Of a DNA stretch of 64,000 nt, positions 25,734 through 33,686 are shown in pieces. The notes under the pieces were generated by a model, which did no database searches, had not been told where the DNA came from, and saw nothing but the letters and a program-made list of their open reading frames with translations. Source of the stretch: Eubacterium_U album (lineage in GTDB: Bacteria > Bacillota > Clostridia > Lachnospirales > Lachnospiraceae); contig NZ_JAODBU010000003.1 of the NCBI RefSeq assembly GCF_025336545.1, positions 248,001 through 312,000 of the forward strand, written 5' to 3'. Each line of letters begins with the position of its first letter. Position 1 is the stretch's first letter. The position numbers and the translations under genes are program-made.

Positions 25734-26387
25734 ATGATTAATATATTAGTAGTCGAAGATGATAAACCAATTTCAGATTTAATAAAGATGAGTTTAAAAA
25801 GAGTGGGGTATTTATGTGATACAGCATTAGATGGTGAAATTGCAATAGATAAAATAAATGAAAAAACATATGATTTAATTTTATTGGATATTATGTTACC
25901 TAAAGTAAATGGTTTTGAAATTTTAGAATATATAGAACCACGTAAAATACCTGTAATTTTTCTGACAGCAAAAAATTCAGTTGAGGATAAGGTTAGAGGA
26001 CTTAGAATGGGAGCAGAAGATTATATAGTAAAACCATTTGAAACAACAGAATTGTTGGCAAGAGTTGACGTTGTACTTAGAAGATATAATAAGACAGACA
26101 ATGTAATTAATATAGCAGGATTGCAGATAGACATGATTTCAATGAAAGTGAGCCGCGATGGAAAGGAAATTTTGCTGACACCAAAGGAATATAATATACT
26201 GTTATTATTTGCACATAATCCAAATGTGGCACTTTATAGGGAAACAATATATGAGAGAGTTTGGGGAGAAGAATACGAATATGGTACAAAAACTGTTGAT
26301 TTGCATATACAAAGATTGCGAAAAAAAGTTGGATGGCAGAAAGAATTAAAAGCAGTTAATAAAGTAGGATATAGATTAGAAGTATAG
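25734..26387 (+). CDS. OmpR/PhoB-family response regulator
   Basis: The 217-residue protein has a receiver domain with acidic pocket VVEDD, phosphorylation site D52 in DLILLDIMLP, and the conserved lysine in YIVKPFE, followed by a winged-helix DNA-binding domain (about 125-217) with LTPKEYNILLLF and TVDLHIQRLRKKV. It is followed by its histidine kinase gene. The signal sensed by the pair is unknown; a downstream exported protein of unknown type is part of the unit. Confidence 0.93.
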   Translation: MINILVVEDDKPISDLIKMSLKRVGYLCDTALDGEIAIDKINEKTYDLILLDIMLPKVNGFEILEYIEPRKIPVIFLTAKNSVEDKVRGLRMGAEDYIVKPFETTELLARVDVVLRRYNKTDNVINIAGLQIDMISMKVSRDGKEILLTPKEYNILLLFAHNPNVALYRETIYERVWGEEYEYGTKTVDLHIQRLRKKVGWQKELKAVNKVGYRLEV

Positions 26388-26482
26388 AACAAATTTAAAA
26401 TAAAAGCAGGACTAGGTTACAAATGAAAAATATATTTTTAATCAAAGAAGTATAGATAAAGGATAAAGATTGGAATAACGGA

Positions 26483-27910
26483 ATGAAATTTAGAACCAAA
26501 GTAGTTGTATGCATGATAAGTATACTTTCAATTATATTTGGTGCAGGCTCAAGTGCACTGATTTTGAACTCATTTAACAGCGCATTGGATAGGGAAAAGA
26601 AAAGTGCAATCCAGTCATATGAAATGATATTAAATACACTAAAAGTAGTAAATGGTGTAGAAGCGTGGGCTGACAGCAAAGATATATCAAATACAATTAA
26701 GGAAATGTCAACTCAAAGAAATACATCATGGGCTGGAATACATATTTATACAGAAAAAAATGAATTGTATAAAGATGGAAAAATGAAAGATAAATCGGGA
26801 AGTTTATTAGAAAGTACAAAATCAAAGAAAAATGTCGACGAGAAAAGTTGCATTACAAAAGTAATAGCAGGAAATGATAAAGAAAAATATCTTAAAGTTT
26901 CAGGGGCATTAAAAGTAGGAAAAGAAAAATGTTATTTAGATGTAGCATATGATATTTCACCGATATATGAAGAAAGGGATAAACTACAGCAAATATATTA
27001 TGAAGTATTTGCAATAATGATTGCTTTATGTGGAATACTTTCGTACAGCAATTCATTTATAATGACAAGACCATTAGTAAGATTGTCAAGAACATCAAAA
27101 GCAATTGCCGCAGGTAATATTTCGTATCGTTCAAGAATAAAGACAAAAGATGAAATAGGAACAATGGCAAGGGAATTTGATAAAATGGCGGACAAACTGG
27201 AAAATAATATAATTGAATTGAAGGATACAATGGAAAGTCAGAATCAGTTTATAGGAAATTTTACTCATGAACTAAAGACGCCTATGACCTCAATTATAGG
27301 ATATGCGGATTTGTTACGAAGTCAGGCACTGACAATGGATGAACAGGTAGAAGCAGCAAATTATATTTTTTCAGAGGGCAAGAGATTAGAAAGATTGTCA
27401 CTAAAACTATTGGACATATTTGTAACTGAAAATAGTGAGGTGAAATTGGTTTTAGTTTCGCCGGGGAAAATAGTTGAACAGTTAGTAGAAAATCTTAAAG
27501 CTGATTATTTGAAAAGAAATATTGCATTAAAATATAACTATGAAAAAGGAGTCTGCCTGTTAGAACCAGACCTTGTGCGTTCCCTTATAATTAATTTAAT
27601 GGATAATAGTAGAAAAGCAATGACTGATAACGGGCATGGTATAATTAGTGTAGAAGTTAAAATGACAGATAATGGTTGTTCAATTATCGTAAAGGATAAT
27701 GGAAAAGGAATGCCGCCGGAAGCATTACAACACATAACAGAAGCTTTTTATAGAGTTGATAAATCACGTTCAAGAAAACAGGGTGGAGCCGGATTAGGAT
27801 TGGCGCTGTGTGCAAAAATTGTAGAAGTTCATAATGGCGATATTAAATTTGAAAGTAAAGAAAATGAAGGAACAACTGTAACGGTAGAACTGAAGGGAGG
27901 AAGAGCATAA
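26483..27910 (+). CDS. Sensor histidine kinase
   Basis: The 475-residue kinase has a membrane helix at about 6-28, an extracytoplasmic sensor of about 140 residues, a second helix at about 172-192, a HAMP linker (LVRLSRTSKAIAAGNISYRS), a dimerisation domain with the phosphorylated histidine H262 in NFTHELKTPMTSIIGY, and the ATP-binding domain with NLMDNSRKA, DNGKGMP and GGAGLGLALC. It is the partner of the response regulator 95 bases upstream. The ribosome binding site is weak. Confidence 0.93.
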   Translation: MKFRTKVVVCMISILSIIFGAGSSALILNSFNSALDREKKSAIQSYEMILNTLKVVNGVEAWADSKDISNTIKEMSTQRNTSWAGIHIYTEKNELYKDGKMKDKSGSLLESTKSKKNVDEKSCITKVIAGNDKEKYLKVSGALKVGKEKCYLDVAYDISPIYEERDKLQQIYYEVFAIMIALCGILSYSNSFIMTRPLVRLSRTSKAIAAGNISYRSRIKTKDEIGTMAREFDKMADKLENNIIELKDTMESQNQFIGNFTHELKTPMTSIIGYADLLRSQALTMDEQVEAANYIFSEGKRLERLSLKLLDIFVTENSEVKLVLVSPGKIVEQLVENLKADYLKRNIALKYNYEKGVCLLEPDLVRSLIINLMDNSRKAMTDNGHGIISVEVKMTDNGCSIIVKDNGKGMPPEALQHITEAFYRVDKSRSRKQGGAGLGLALCAKIVEVHNGDIKFESKENEGTTVTVELKGGRA

Positions 27911-28702
27911 ATGTGGTATAGAATTAAAACAATAGCTTTGGTTGCCATAATGATAACTGTAGGTGCTCTTTTCCCAAAAACAGTTTTAACATATCAGGAT
28001 AAAATTCTTCAGGGAAAAGTATCTAAATATAACATAAATCAAATTGAATTTAAAACTGAGAATGAAATATTTAATATATTAAACAATATATCAAATAATA
28101 ATTTTTACTATTCGCGTGAAATAGTAAGTGGTATGGAAAAAAGCAGAGCTGAAATATATGAACAGGAAAAATCATTTTTGAAAATTATAAAAGAATATTG
28201 TTCTTCAGATTTAGACTTTGAGAATATAAAGTATCATAATGAATCAGCAGATTTATATATAGAAGACTCACAAAATTCAATATATGTAAACGATAATTTG
28301 AATTATGGAATATCAGGAACATCCAATGCAACTGCTAGTGATGAGAACAAAAAAAATAGTAAGATGCAGAAAAAAATTATGAGTGAAGCAACTGCAACTA
28401 AAATGGTTATATGGAATTGTAATTTAGAAGGTATTGAGGGAATTAGTATAAACATGCAGATAGAGGATGCAACAGGGCTTGTATGTGGATTTTCAATAGA
28501 TTATGAAAATGTAGAATATACACCATTTATTACTGATGTAGAAGAATTTGTAAAAGCACTTGGAAAATATTATGGAGTGGAAGCGCAAATTAATAATAAA
28601 AATTACGGGCAGATAGAAATAATGTTATCTGATAATAATTCAAAAAAACAAATTATAGTGTATATGAATACCGATAAATACGGAGTTTATTTTAATCAGT
28701 AA
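27911..28702 (+). CDS. Exported protein of unknown function in the two-component operon
   Basis: The 263-residue protein has an N-terminal membrane segment (TIALVAIMITVGALFP) and a mostly hydrophilic, asparagine-rich remainder. No family was recognised. Its ATG directly follows the kinase stop codon, with GGGAGGAAG before it, so it is translated with the kinase. Such a third gene could modulate the sensor domain outside the cell, but this is inference from position only. Confidence 0.6.
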   Translation: MWYRIKTIALVAIMITVGALFPKTVLTYQDKILQGKVSKYNINQIEFKTENEIFNILNNISNNNFYYSREIVSGMEKSRAEIYEQEKSFLKIIKEYCSSDLDFENIKYHNESADLYIEDSQNSIYVNDNLNYGISGTSNATASDENKKNSKMQKKIMSEATATKMVIWNCNLEGIEGISINMQIEDATGLVCGFSIDYENVEYTPFITDVEEFVKALGKYYGVEAQINNKNYGQIEIMLSDNNSKKQIIVYMNTDKYGVYFNQ

Positions 28703-28710
28703 ATGATGCC

Positions 28711-28739
28711 AAAACGATGCCAAAACATAGCCGTTTTTT
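28711..28739 (+). terminator. Short rho-independent terminator after the two-component operon
   Basis: AAAACG (28711-28716) pairs with CGTTTT (28732-28737) and runs into T6. The tandem duplication GATGCCAAAAC lies in and before it. Confidence 0.6.
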
Positions 28740-28742
28740 AGA

Positions 28743-28793
28743 AACACTTTACTATGATGATTTATAACAAAAAATCATAGTGAGGTGTTTTTT
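28743..28793 (+). promoter_or_regulatory. Hairpin that covers the VanY ribosome binding site
   Basis: ACTATGAT (28751-28758) pairs with ATCATAGT (28774-28781) and AACAC (28743-28747) with GTGTT (28785-28789), with a 3x3 internal loop. The Shine-Dalgarno GAGGTG (28782-28787) is embedded in the 3' side, and a T6 run follows it. The same element can therefore act as a terminator or hide the ribosome binding site. Confidence 0.55.
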
Positions 28794-29588
28794 ATGTACA
28801 CAAGTGAAAATGGATACAAAATAAGAAAAGAAAAGGAAAGGGGCAATGAAATAAAAAAATTAAGAAAAAGTAAATTGAAAAAGTGCATAGGTGTATTAGG
28901 AATATTAATAGCATTGATTATTATTACAGGGTGTGTGAATAACTTTGGAAAATTTGTGATTACTAAAAATAATGTAAGAGCTGCTAATAAAAATGAGAAA
29001 ACTATAGAAACAACTAAGCCATCTAAAAAATCAGATTGGAAATTGATTCTTGTGAATTATCAAAATAAAATTAACAGTGATACAAAAATTGATGTGGTGC
29101 AATTGAAGAATGGACAGGCAATAGATAAGAGATGTTATGAAGAATTACAGCAAATGATGGATGATTGCAGAGATGAAGGACTTGACCCTATTATTTGTTC
29201 ATCATATAGAAGCCATAGAAAGCAAAAGATTTTATATGAACAGAAAATTTATGATCTTTTAAATGAAGGTTATTCACAAACGAAAGCAAAAAACGAAGCC
29301 GCAACCGTAGTGGCTATTCCGGGAACAAGTGAGCATGAAATCGGGCTTGCAGTAGATATAGTAGATGATAACTATCAAATGTTAGAGAACGAACAGGAGA
29401 ATACACCGGTTCAAAAATGGTTGATGAAAAACTGTTGGAAATATGGATTTATATTGAGATATCCTGAGAATAAGAAAAAGATAACAGGTGTAATATATGA
29501 ACCATGGCATTACAGATATGTCGGTAAAACAGCAGCAAAAGAAATAATGAGTAAGGGAATTTGCTTAGAAGAATATTTAGATGAATAA
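28794..29588 (+). CDS. D-alanyl-D-alanine carboxypeptidase, VanY/M15B family lipoprotein
   Basis: The product of about 264 residues has a basic cytoplasmic start, a hydrophobic segment and the lipobox IITGC, then a linker and an M15B zinc peptidase domain. Metal and catalytic residues are visible in SSYRSHRKQ, GTSEHEIGLAVDIVD and EPWHYRYVG. Such enzymes trim the terminal D-alanine from cell-wall stem peptides. The ATG at 28794 is chosen because GAGGTG (28782-28787) sits six bases upstream. That site lies in a hairpin, so translation may be controlled. Confidence 0.88.
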   Translation: MYTSENGYKIRKEKERGNEIKKLRKSKLKKCIGVLGILIALIIITGCVNNFGKFVITKNNVRAANKNEKTIETTKPSKKSDWKLILVNYQNKINSDTKIDVVQLKNGQAIDKRCYEELQQMMDDCRDEGLDPIICSSYRSHRKQKILYEQKIYDLLNEGYSQTKAKNEAATVVAIPGTSEHEIGLAVDIVDDNYQMLENEQENTPVQKWLMKNCWKYGFILRYPENKKKITGVIYEPWHYRYVGKTAAKEIMSKGICLEEYLDE

Positions 29589-29623
29589 TAACAGGTTGAG
29601 AGTGAAATAGAAGAGTAAAAAAT

Positions 29624-29669
29624 AACCTTCAAAAAATAGAAATGTTTCTTATCTTTGAAGGTTGTTTTA
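29624..29669 (+). terminator. Rho-independent terminator of the VanY-type gene
   Basis: AACCTTCAAA (29624-29633) pairs with TTTGAAGGTT (29654-29663), followed by GTTTTATTT. Confidence 0.8.
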
Positions 29670-29686
29670 TTTCTGATAATCATAAA

Positions 29687-29989
29687 TTATATAACAATTG
29701 AAAATAACAGAAGAACTGCAATAATAGTAAGAAAAACACAACTTACTATATTTAATTTATGTACATTATAGTACAAATTGTTGTTAGCATTCCAAACAAA
29801 ATATGAATTAATTACATCATCAGGAGTACCAAAATTTTTATATAGTTCTTCAAGAGAAGAAATATTATATTCGTTACAATATTCTTCAAGATAGTTTTGC
29901 AATTTTTCTATATATAGTCTTTCAGATTTACCTATAATGGGAAATGCTGATTTTACGTTCTTAACATACATCTTACATACTCTATTCAT
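29687..29989 (-). CDS. HAAS-domain small membrane protein
   Basis: The 100-residue product has an N-terminal helical region of the HAAS/DUF1700 type (SERLYIEKLQNYLEEYCNEY, then LEELYKNFGTPDDVINSYF) and one C-terminal membrane helix (IVSCVFLTIIAVLLLFSIVI). HAAS proteins are usually encoded beside PadR-type regulators, as here (29 bases downstream of the PadR gene), and are thought to link membrane state to the regulator. Start ATG at 29989 with AAAGGGGG upstream. Confidence 0.7.
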   Translation of the reverse strand: MNRVCKMYVKNVKSAFPIIGKSERLYIEKLQNYLEEYCNEYNISSLEELYKNFGTPDDVINSYFVWNANNNLYYNVHKLNIVSCVFLTIIAVLLLFSIVI

Positions 29990-30018
29990 TATATAGTTTA
30001 TCCCCCTTTCGTAAAAAA

Positions 30019-30351
30019 TTAATTAAGTGAATCTAAAATAGTCTTAACACCATTTATAGTATTGTTGTAATTATTTGATAATTGCTCAAGATAATTAATA
30101 CCTTCATCTTCAATGTGATAGTAAATTCTAGTTCTCTTTCTACCAACTAATTTAGAATATTCACTAATTTTTCCTTCATTCTCAAGCTTGTATGTAGCTG
30201 TATAAATAGTATTTTGAGAAATAGAAAGAAGTCCACCTGATTTCTCTTCAATGCTTTTAGTAATCTCATATACATAAGCATCGTGATTCTTTAAAAAAGA
30301 TAGAATAAGTAATTCAGTTATTCCATTAATAAAATAATTTCGTTCAGCCAC
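30019..30351 (-). CDS. PadR-family transcriptional regulator
   Basis: The 110-residue product has the PadR N-terminal winged helix: YFINGITELLILSFLKNHDAYVYEI, the ISQNTIYTATYKLENEGKI recognition part, and the RKRTRIYYHIEDEGINYL wing. The GTG at 30351 is preferred since GTAGGTG lies just upstream; a longer frame from a TTG at 30381 lacks a site. It likely represses its own two-gene unit with the HAAS protein. Confidence 0.82.
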   Translation of the reverse strand: MAERNYFINGITELLILSFLKNHDAYVYEITKSIEEKSGGLLSISQNTIYTATYKLENEGKISEYSKLVGRKRTRIYYHIEDEGINYLEQLSNNYNNTINGVKTILDSLN

Positions 30352-30380
30352 AATTACACCTACTTTCAAATGATGTGACA

Positions 30381-30409
30381 AGTATAATATATTTAATTAT
30401 ATAAATCAA
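30381..30409 (-). promoter_or_regulatory. Promoter of the PadR-HAAS unit
   Basis: On the minus strand TTGATT and TATACT are separated by exactly 17 bases, about 30 bases before the GTG start. Confidence 0.65.
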
Positions 30410-30524
30410 TATTTTGAATAACAAATTATATAGGTTATAAGAATAACATTGAAAGATGGCAGGCTATTCTTATTTTAAGGCTATATATTTTTTCTATATT
30501 TAAAAGTTCAAAATGTAGATACCC

Positions 30525-30553
30525 TTGCGAAATTTTTGTAATTGTGATAGAGT
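30525..30553 (+). promoter_or_regulatory. Possible promoter of the pan operon
   Basis: TTGCGA (30525-30530) and TAGAGT (30548-30553) with a 17-base spacer lie about 165 bases before panG. Confidence 0.45.
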
Positions 30554-30717
30554 GTCTCGAGGAAAGACCGCTATGTTATTGCGGCTTTATGGATGGTATT
30601 CGAAAGAAACTATACCAAAAGACAATTTCTTATATTAATAATTTGAGTGTGCATAGCCGATATTTCATTTTAGAAAATCGGACTCATTATCCCGTAACTA
30701 AGGTTAGGAGGGATGCC
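30554..30717 (+). promoter_or_regulatory. Structured leader of the pan operon
   Basis: The leader holds several stems: CCGC/GCGG near 30568-30584, GGTAT/ATACC near 30595-30616, and a longer one in which TGAGT (30644-30648) plus CCGAT (30657-30661) pair with ATCGG (30677-30681) plus ACTCA (30682-30686), leaving an 8-base bulge on one side. A family of leader RNAs (the 'pan' motif, hairpins with bulged A residues) is known upstream of panB/panC/panD in Firmicutes. Whether this leader belongs to it could not be decided here. Confidence 0.4.
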
Positions 30718-31557
30718 ATGAAAATTGGATTTATAGGAGCAGGGAAAGTTGGCTTTTCCCTTGGAAAATATTTTGCTGAAAATGGTCAGAATGTTTGTGG
30801 CTATTACAGTGAATTTGAACATGATGCTGTGGAAGCAGCAGAATTTACAAACAGTAAAGAATACAAAGAAATCAATGATTTAATAGCGGATAGTGATGTG
30901 ATTTTTTTGACGGTATCTGATGGGCAGATTAAGTCTGTATGGAATCAGTTGAAAAGTCAGCACATTAAGAATAAGATTATTTGTCATTGTAGTGGCGCTA
31001 TGTCGTCAGATGTCTTTTCGGATATAACCGACATGAATTGTTACGGTTACTCCATCCATCCACTCTTTGCAGTAAGTAATAAATACGATTCTTACAAAGA
31101 GCTTTCCAATAGTTATTTTACAATTGAAGGTGATACAAAATATTTAGACCGGATGATTAGTCTATTTGAAAATCTGGGAAATAAAGTTATTACCATAGAC
31201 AAAAAAGATAAAGTCAAATATCATGCTGCGGCAGCTGTTTGCAGTAATCTTGTGGTAGGACTTATTAACATGAGTGAAAATCTGCTTAAGGAATGTGGAT
31301 TTGATGAAAAAAGTGCTCATGAGGCAATTACGCCTATCGTTATGGGAAATATCAAACATATTATTAATGACGGAACGGTTAATGCACTTACGGGACCTAT
31401 TCAGAGAAATGATATTGGCACAATAAAAAAACATTTGGAATGCCTTAATGATGATGAAAAAAGAACATATAAGGCAGTATCTTTGGAAGTTTTGAAAGTT
31501 GCGGAGAACAGAGATAAAAATATTGATTATAGTGAGATGGAGGAAATATTAAAATGA
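30718..31557 (+). CDS. panG: PanG-type ketopantoate reductase (Rossmann + DUF2520)
   Basis: The 279-residue protein has an N-terminal Rossmann domain (KIGFIGAGKVGFSLGKYF) and a C-terminal helical DUF2520 domain (KYHAAAAVCSNLVVGLIN onward). PanG is the alternative enzyme that reduces ketopantoate to pantoate in several bacteria lacking PanE. Its position as first gene of panG-panB-panC-panD-coaBC strongly supports this role. The ATG at 30718 has AGGAGG eight bases upstream; the open frame extends to 30544 but through a structured leader without a start signal. The stop overlaps the panB ATG. Confidence 0.85.
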   Translation: MKIGFIGAGKVGFSLGKYFAENGQNVCGYYSEFEHDAVEAAEFTNSKEYKEINDLIADSDVIFLTVSDGQIKSVWNQLKSQHIKNKIICHCSGAMSSDVFSDITDMNCYGYSIHPLFAVSNKYDSYKELSNSYFTIEGDTKYLDRMISLFENLGNKVITIDKKDKVKYHAAAAVCSNLVVGLINMSENLLKECGFDEKSAHEAITPIVMGNIKHIINDGTVNALTGPIQRNDIGTIKKHLECLNDDEKRTYKAVSLEVLKVAENRDKNIDYSEMEEILK

Positions 31558-32381
31558 AAACTACAGTAACAACACTTCAGAATATGAAAGCAGAAAATAA
31601 AAAAATTGCAATGCTTACATGTTACGATTATTCAACAGCAAAGCTTATGGACGAGGCAGGAGTTGATACAATTTTAGTAGGTGACTCTCTTGGAAATACA
31701 ATGCTTGGTTACGAAGATACAATCAGCGTAACAGTGGAAGATATGATTCATCACTGCGCAGCTGTTGCAAGAGGGGCAAAGAACCCGTTAATCGTTTGCG
31801 ATATGCCATTTATGTCATATCAGTCATCAGTATATGATGCAGTTGTAAATGCAGGTCGACTTATGAAAGAGGGACGTGCGCAGATGGTAAAATTAGAGGG
31901 CGGAAAAGAAGTTTGCCCACAGATAGAAGCTATTGTTAAAGCATCAATTCCGGTTTGTGCTCATTTGGGACTTACACCACAGTCAATTAACGCACTTGGT
32001 GGATATAAGGTACAGGGAAAGACAGAAGATGCAGCTCAGAAATTAATAGATGATGCAAGAGCAGTAGAAGCAGCAGGAGCTTCAATGCTTGTACTTGAAT
32101 GTGTTCCTGAAAAGCTTGCTACAAAGATTACGGAAGAACTTTCAATTCCTACAATTGGAATTGGAGCAGGAGCAGGTTGTAGCGGACAGGTTTTGGTATA
32201 TCAGGATATGCTAGGAATGTTTACAGATTACGTTCCAAAGTTTGTTAAGAATTTTGCAAATGTTGGTGAAGTAATGAAAAACGCGTTCAGACAGTACAAA
32301 GAGGAAATTAACAATCAGACTTTTCCGGCTGCAGAACATTCATATAAAATAGATGATGAAGTAATAGGAAAATTATATTAA
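31554..32381 (+). CDS. panB: 3-methyl-2-oxobutanoate hydroxymethyltransferase
   Basis: PanB adds a hydroxymethyl group from methylene-tetrahydrofolate to ketoisovalerate, giving ketopantoate. The 275 residues include LTCYDYSTAKLMDEAGVD, VGDSLGNTMLGY, DMPFMSYQ, VKLEGG and GIGAGAGCSGQVLVYQD, which carry the magnesium and substrate residues of the family. The ATG overlaps the panG stop codon (ATGA), so the two are translationally coupled. A repeat-containing spacer of 154 bases separates it from panC. Confidence 0.96.
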   Translation: MKTTVTTLQNMKAENKKIAMLTCYDYSTAKLMDEAGVDTILVGDSLGNTMLGYEDTISVTVEDMIHHCAAVARGAKNPLIVCDMPFMSYQSSVYDAVVNAGRLMKEGRAQMVKLEGGKEVCPQIEAIVKASIPVCAHLGLTPQSINALGGYKVQGKTEDAAQKLIDDARAVEAAGASMLVLECVPEKLATKITEELSIPTIGIGAGAGCSGQVLVYQDMLGMFTDYVPKFVKNFANVGEVMKNAFRQYKEEINNQTFPAAEHSYKIDDEVIGKLY

Positions 32382-32394
32382 AGAATTGTAAAAA

Positions 32395-32442
32395 GCGAAT
32401 AGCCGCCGACCGAAGGGAGGGGCAATACAGAATACAGGAGGA
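32395..32442 (+). repeat. Intercistronic repeat family 1, half-copy (panB-panC spacer)
   Basis: The unit GAATAGCCGCCGACCGAAGG, then GGGCAATACAGA, ends in ACAGGAGGA. It is repeated with small changes at 32481-32530 and at 48761-48806. Its 3' end supplies a Shine-Dalgarno sequence for the mini-ORF that follows. Confidence 0.8.
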
Positions 32443-32530
32443 AACAAAATGAACGAAGTTCATTTTCTATAAATGTTTCCGACGAATAGCCGCTGACCGA
32501 ATGGAGAGGCAATACAGATTACAGGAGGAC
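32437..32530 (+). repeat. Intercistronic repeat family 1, full copy in the pan operon
   Basis: From AGGAGGAAACAAAATG through GGCAATACAGATT this stretch is nearly identical to 48717-48801 in the pyr operon, with about four or five differences in 84 bases. It contains a 9-bp perfect stem with loop GAA (stem 32446-32454 and 32458-32466), an outer GGAAAC/GTTTCC stem (32440-32445, 32475-32480), and ends by providing AGGAGG for panC. Confidence 0.85.
32449..32472 (+). CDS. Seven-codon mini-ORF MNEVHFL in repeat family 1 (pan copy)
   Basis: AGGAGG lies seven bases before the ATG. The peptide MNEVHFL is identical in the pyr-operon copy (48729-48752) although the leucine codon differs (CTA here, TTA there). 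Part of the coding sequence also forms the palindrome, so conservation may reflect the hairpin and not the peptide. Confidence 0.4.
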   Translation: MNEVHFL

Positions 32531-32535
32531 GAACA

Positions 32536-33378
32536 ATGAAAGTAGTAAAAACAATTAAAGAAGTTAGAGAAAATGTAAATACTTGGAAAAAAGAAGGACA
32601 GACAGTTGGATTTGTACCAACAATGGGATATCTTCATGAAGGACATGGAAGTCTTATAAAGAAAGCAAGAGAAGAAAATGATAAAGTTGTAGTCAGCATA
32701 TTTGTAAATCCAATGCAGTTTGGACCAACAGAAGATTTGGAAAGTTATCCAAGAGATTTAGAAAAGGATAGCAAATTCTGTGAAAGCCTTGGCGCAGATT
32801 TGATTTTTAATCCTGAACCTGAAGAAATGTACAAAGATGGTTTTAGTTCATACGTTGATATGTCAGTGTTGACAGAAGAATTATGTGGACTTAGCAGACC
32901 TGTTCATTTCAGAGGTGTATGTACAGTAGTAAGCAAATTATTTAACATCGTAAACCCTGACAGAGCTTATTTTGGCCAGAAGGATGCTCAGCAGTTAGCG
33001 ATTATTAAGCATATGGTACAGGATTTAAATTTTGATATTGAAGTTATCGGTTGCCCTATAGTAAGAGAAGAAGATGGACTTGCAAAGAGTTCAAGAAACA
33101 CATATCTTTCAGCAGAAGAAAGAAAAGCAGCTTTAATTTTAAGCAGAACAGTTAAGCTTGGAAGAGAAATGCTTGAAGCAGGTGAAACTGATGCGGATAA
33201 GATTGTTGAAGCTATGAAGAAAAATATTGAAACTGAACCACTTGCCCGAATTGATTATGTTAAGGCAGTTGATGGACTAACAATGCAACAAATCAAGAAA
33301 GTCCAGAAGCCAATGTTAGTAGCTATGGCAGTTTACATCGGAAAAACAAGATTAATAGACAATACCATTTGGGATTAA
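32536..33378 (+). CDS. panC: Pantothenate synthetase
   Basis: PanC condenses pantoate with beta-alanine using ATP. The 280-residue sequence has the HIGH-like motif PTMGYLHEGHGSLI, SIFVNPMQFGPTEDL, the pantoate site FRGVCTVVSKLFNIV, YFGQKDAQQLAII and the KSSRNTYLS loop. AGGAGG, contributed by the intercistronic repeat, precedes the ATG. Followed by a 308-base spacer of hairpins and tandem repeats before panD. Confidence 0.96.
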   Translation: MKVVKTIKEVRENVNTWKKEGQTVGFVPTMGYLHEGHGSLIKKAREENDKVVVSIFVNPMQFGPTEDLESYPRDLEKDSKFCESLGADLIFNPEPEEMYKDGFSSYVDMSVLTEELCGLSRPVHFRGVCTVVSKLFNIVNPDRAYFGQKDAQQLAIIKHMVQDLNFDIEVIGCPIVREEDGLAKSSRNTYLSAEERKAALILSRTVKLGREMLEAGETDADKIVEAMKKNIETEPLARIDYVKAVDGLTMQQIKKVQKPMLVAMAVYIGKTRLIDNTIWD

Positions 33379-33390
33379 GCCAAGCCATGC

Positions 33391-33453
33391 ACCTGCAAAT
33401 AATTTTTTCAGATGAGAGCTTGCTCTCAAATATGAAAAAAATTATTTGCAGGT
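33391..33453. repeat. Long hairpin downstream of panC
   Basis: The 20-base arm at 33391-33410 pairs with 33433-33453 (one bulged base). The loop holds a second perfect stem GAGAGC/GCTCTC. Confidence 0.8.
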
Positions 33454-33645
33454 ATACGGCGCAGCCGTCCATGATAAAATGCGGAGCATTTTAGAATGGG
33501 GCATGGCAAAAAAAATGCAGGTATACGGCGCAGCCGTCCATGATAAAATGCGGAGCATTTTAGAATGGGGCATGGCAAAAAAATGCAGGTATACGGCGCA
33601 GCCGTCCATGATAAAATGCGGAGCATTTTAGAATGGGGCATGGCA
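33448..33645 (+). repeat. Three tandem 68-69 base repeats with paired GNA-loop hairpins
   Basis: Units start at 33448, 33517 and 33585 and are almost identical, the last being cut short. Each contains ACGGC-GCA-GCCGT and AAAATGC-GGA-GCATTTT, two perfect stems with three-base loops, enclosed by CCATG and CATGG. The unit lengths differ by one base in an A run. The open frames through it are by-products of the repeat. Confidence 0.9.
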
Positions 33646-33686
33646 GACGGAATACAATGTAAAAATAAAAGCGGAAGGAAATAAAA

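Noticed and set aside
30544..30717. N-terminal extension of PanG by 58 codons
   Set aside because: The stretch is a structured leader without a ribosome binding site, while AGGAGG is ideally placed for the ATG at 30718 where the Rossmann fold begins.
33426..33641. Open frames on both strands across the panC-panD spacer
   Set aside because: They are produced by the tandem repeat units, have no ribosome binding sites and repeat the same peptide; the stretch is non-coding.
33448..33645. CRISPR-like array
   Set aside because: The units are contiguous near-identical 68-69-mers without unique spacers, and no cas genes are present.
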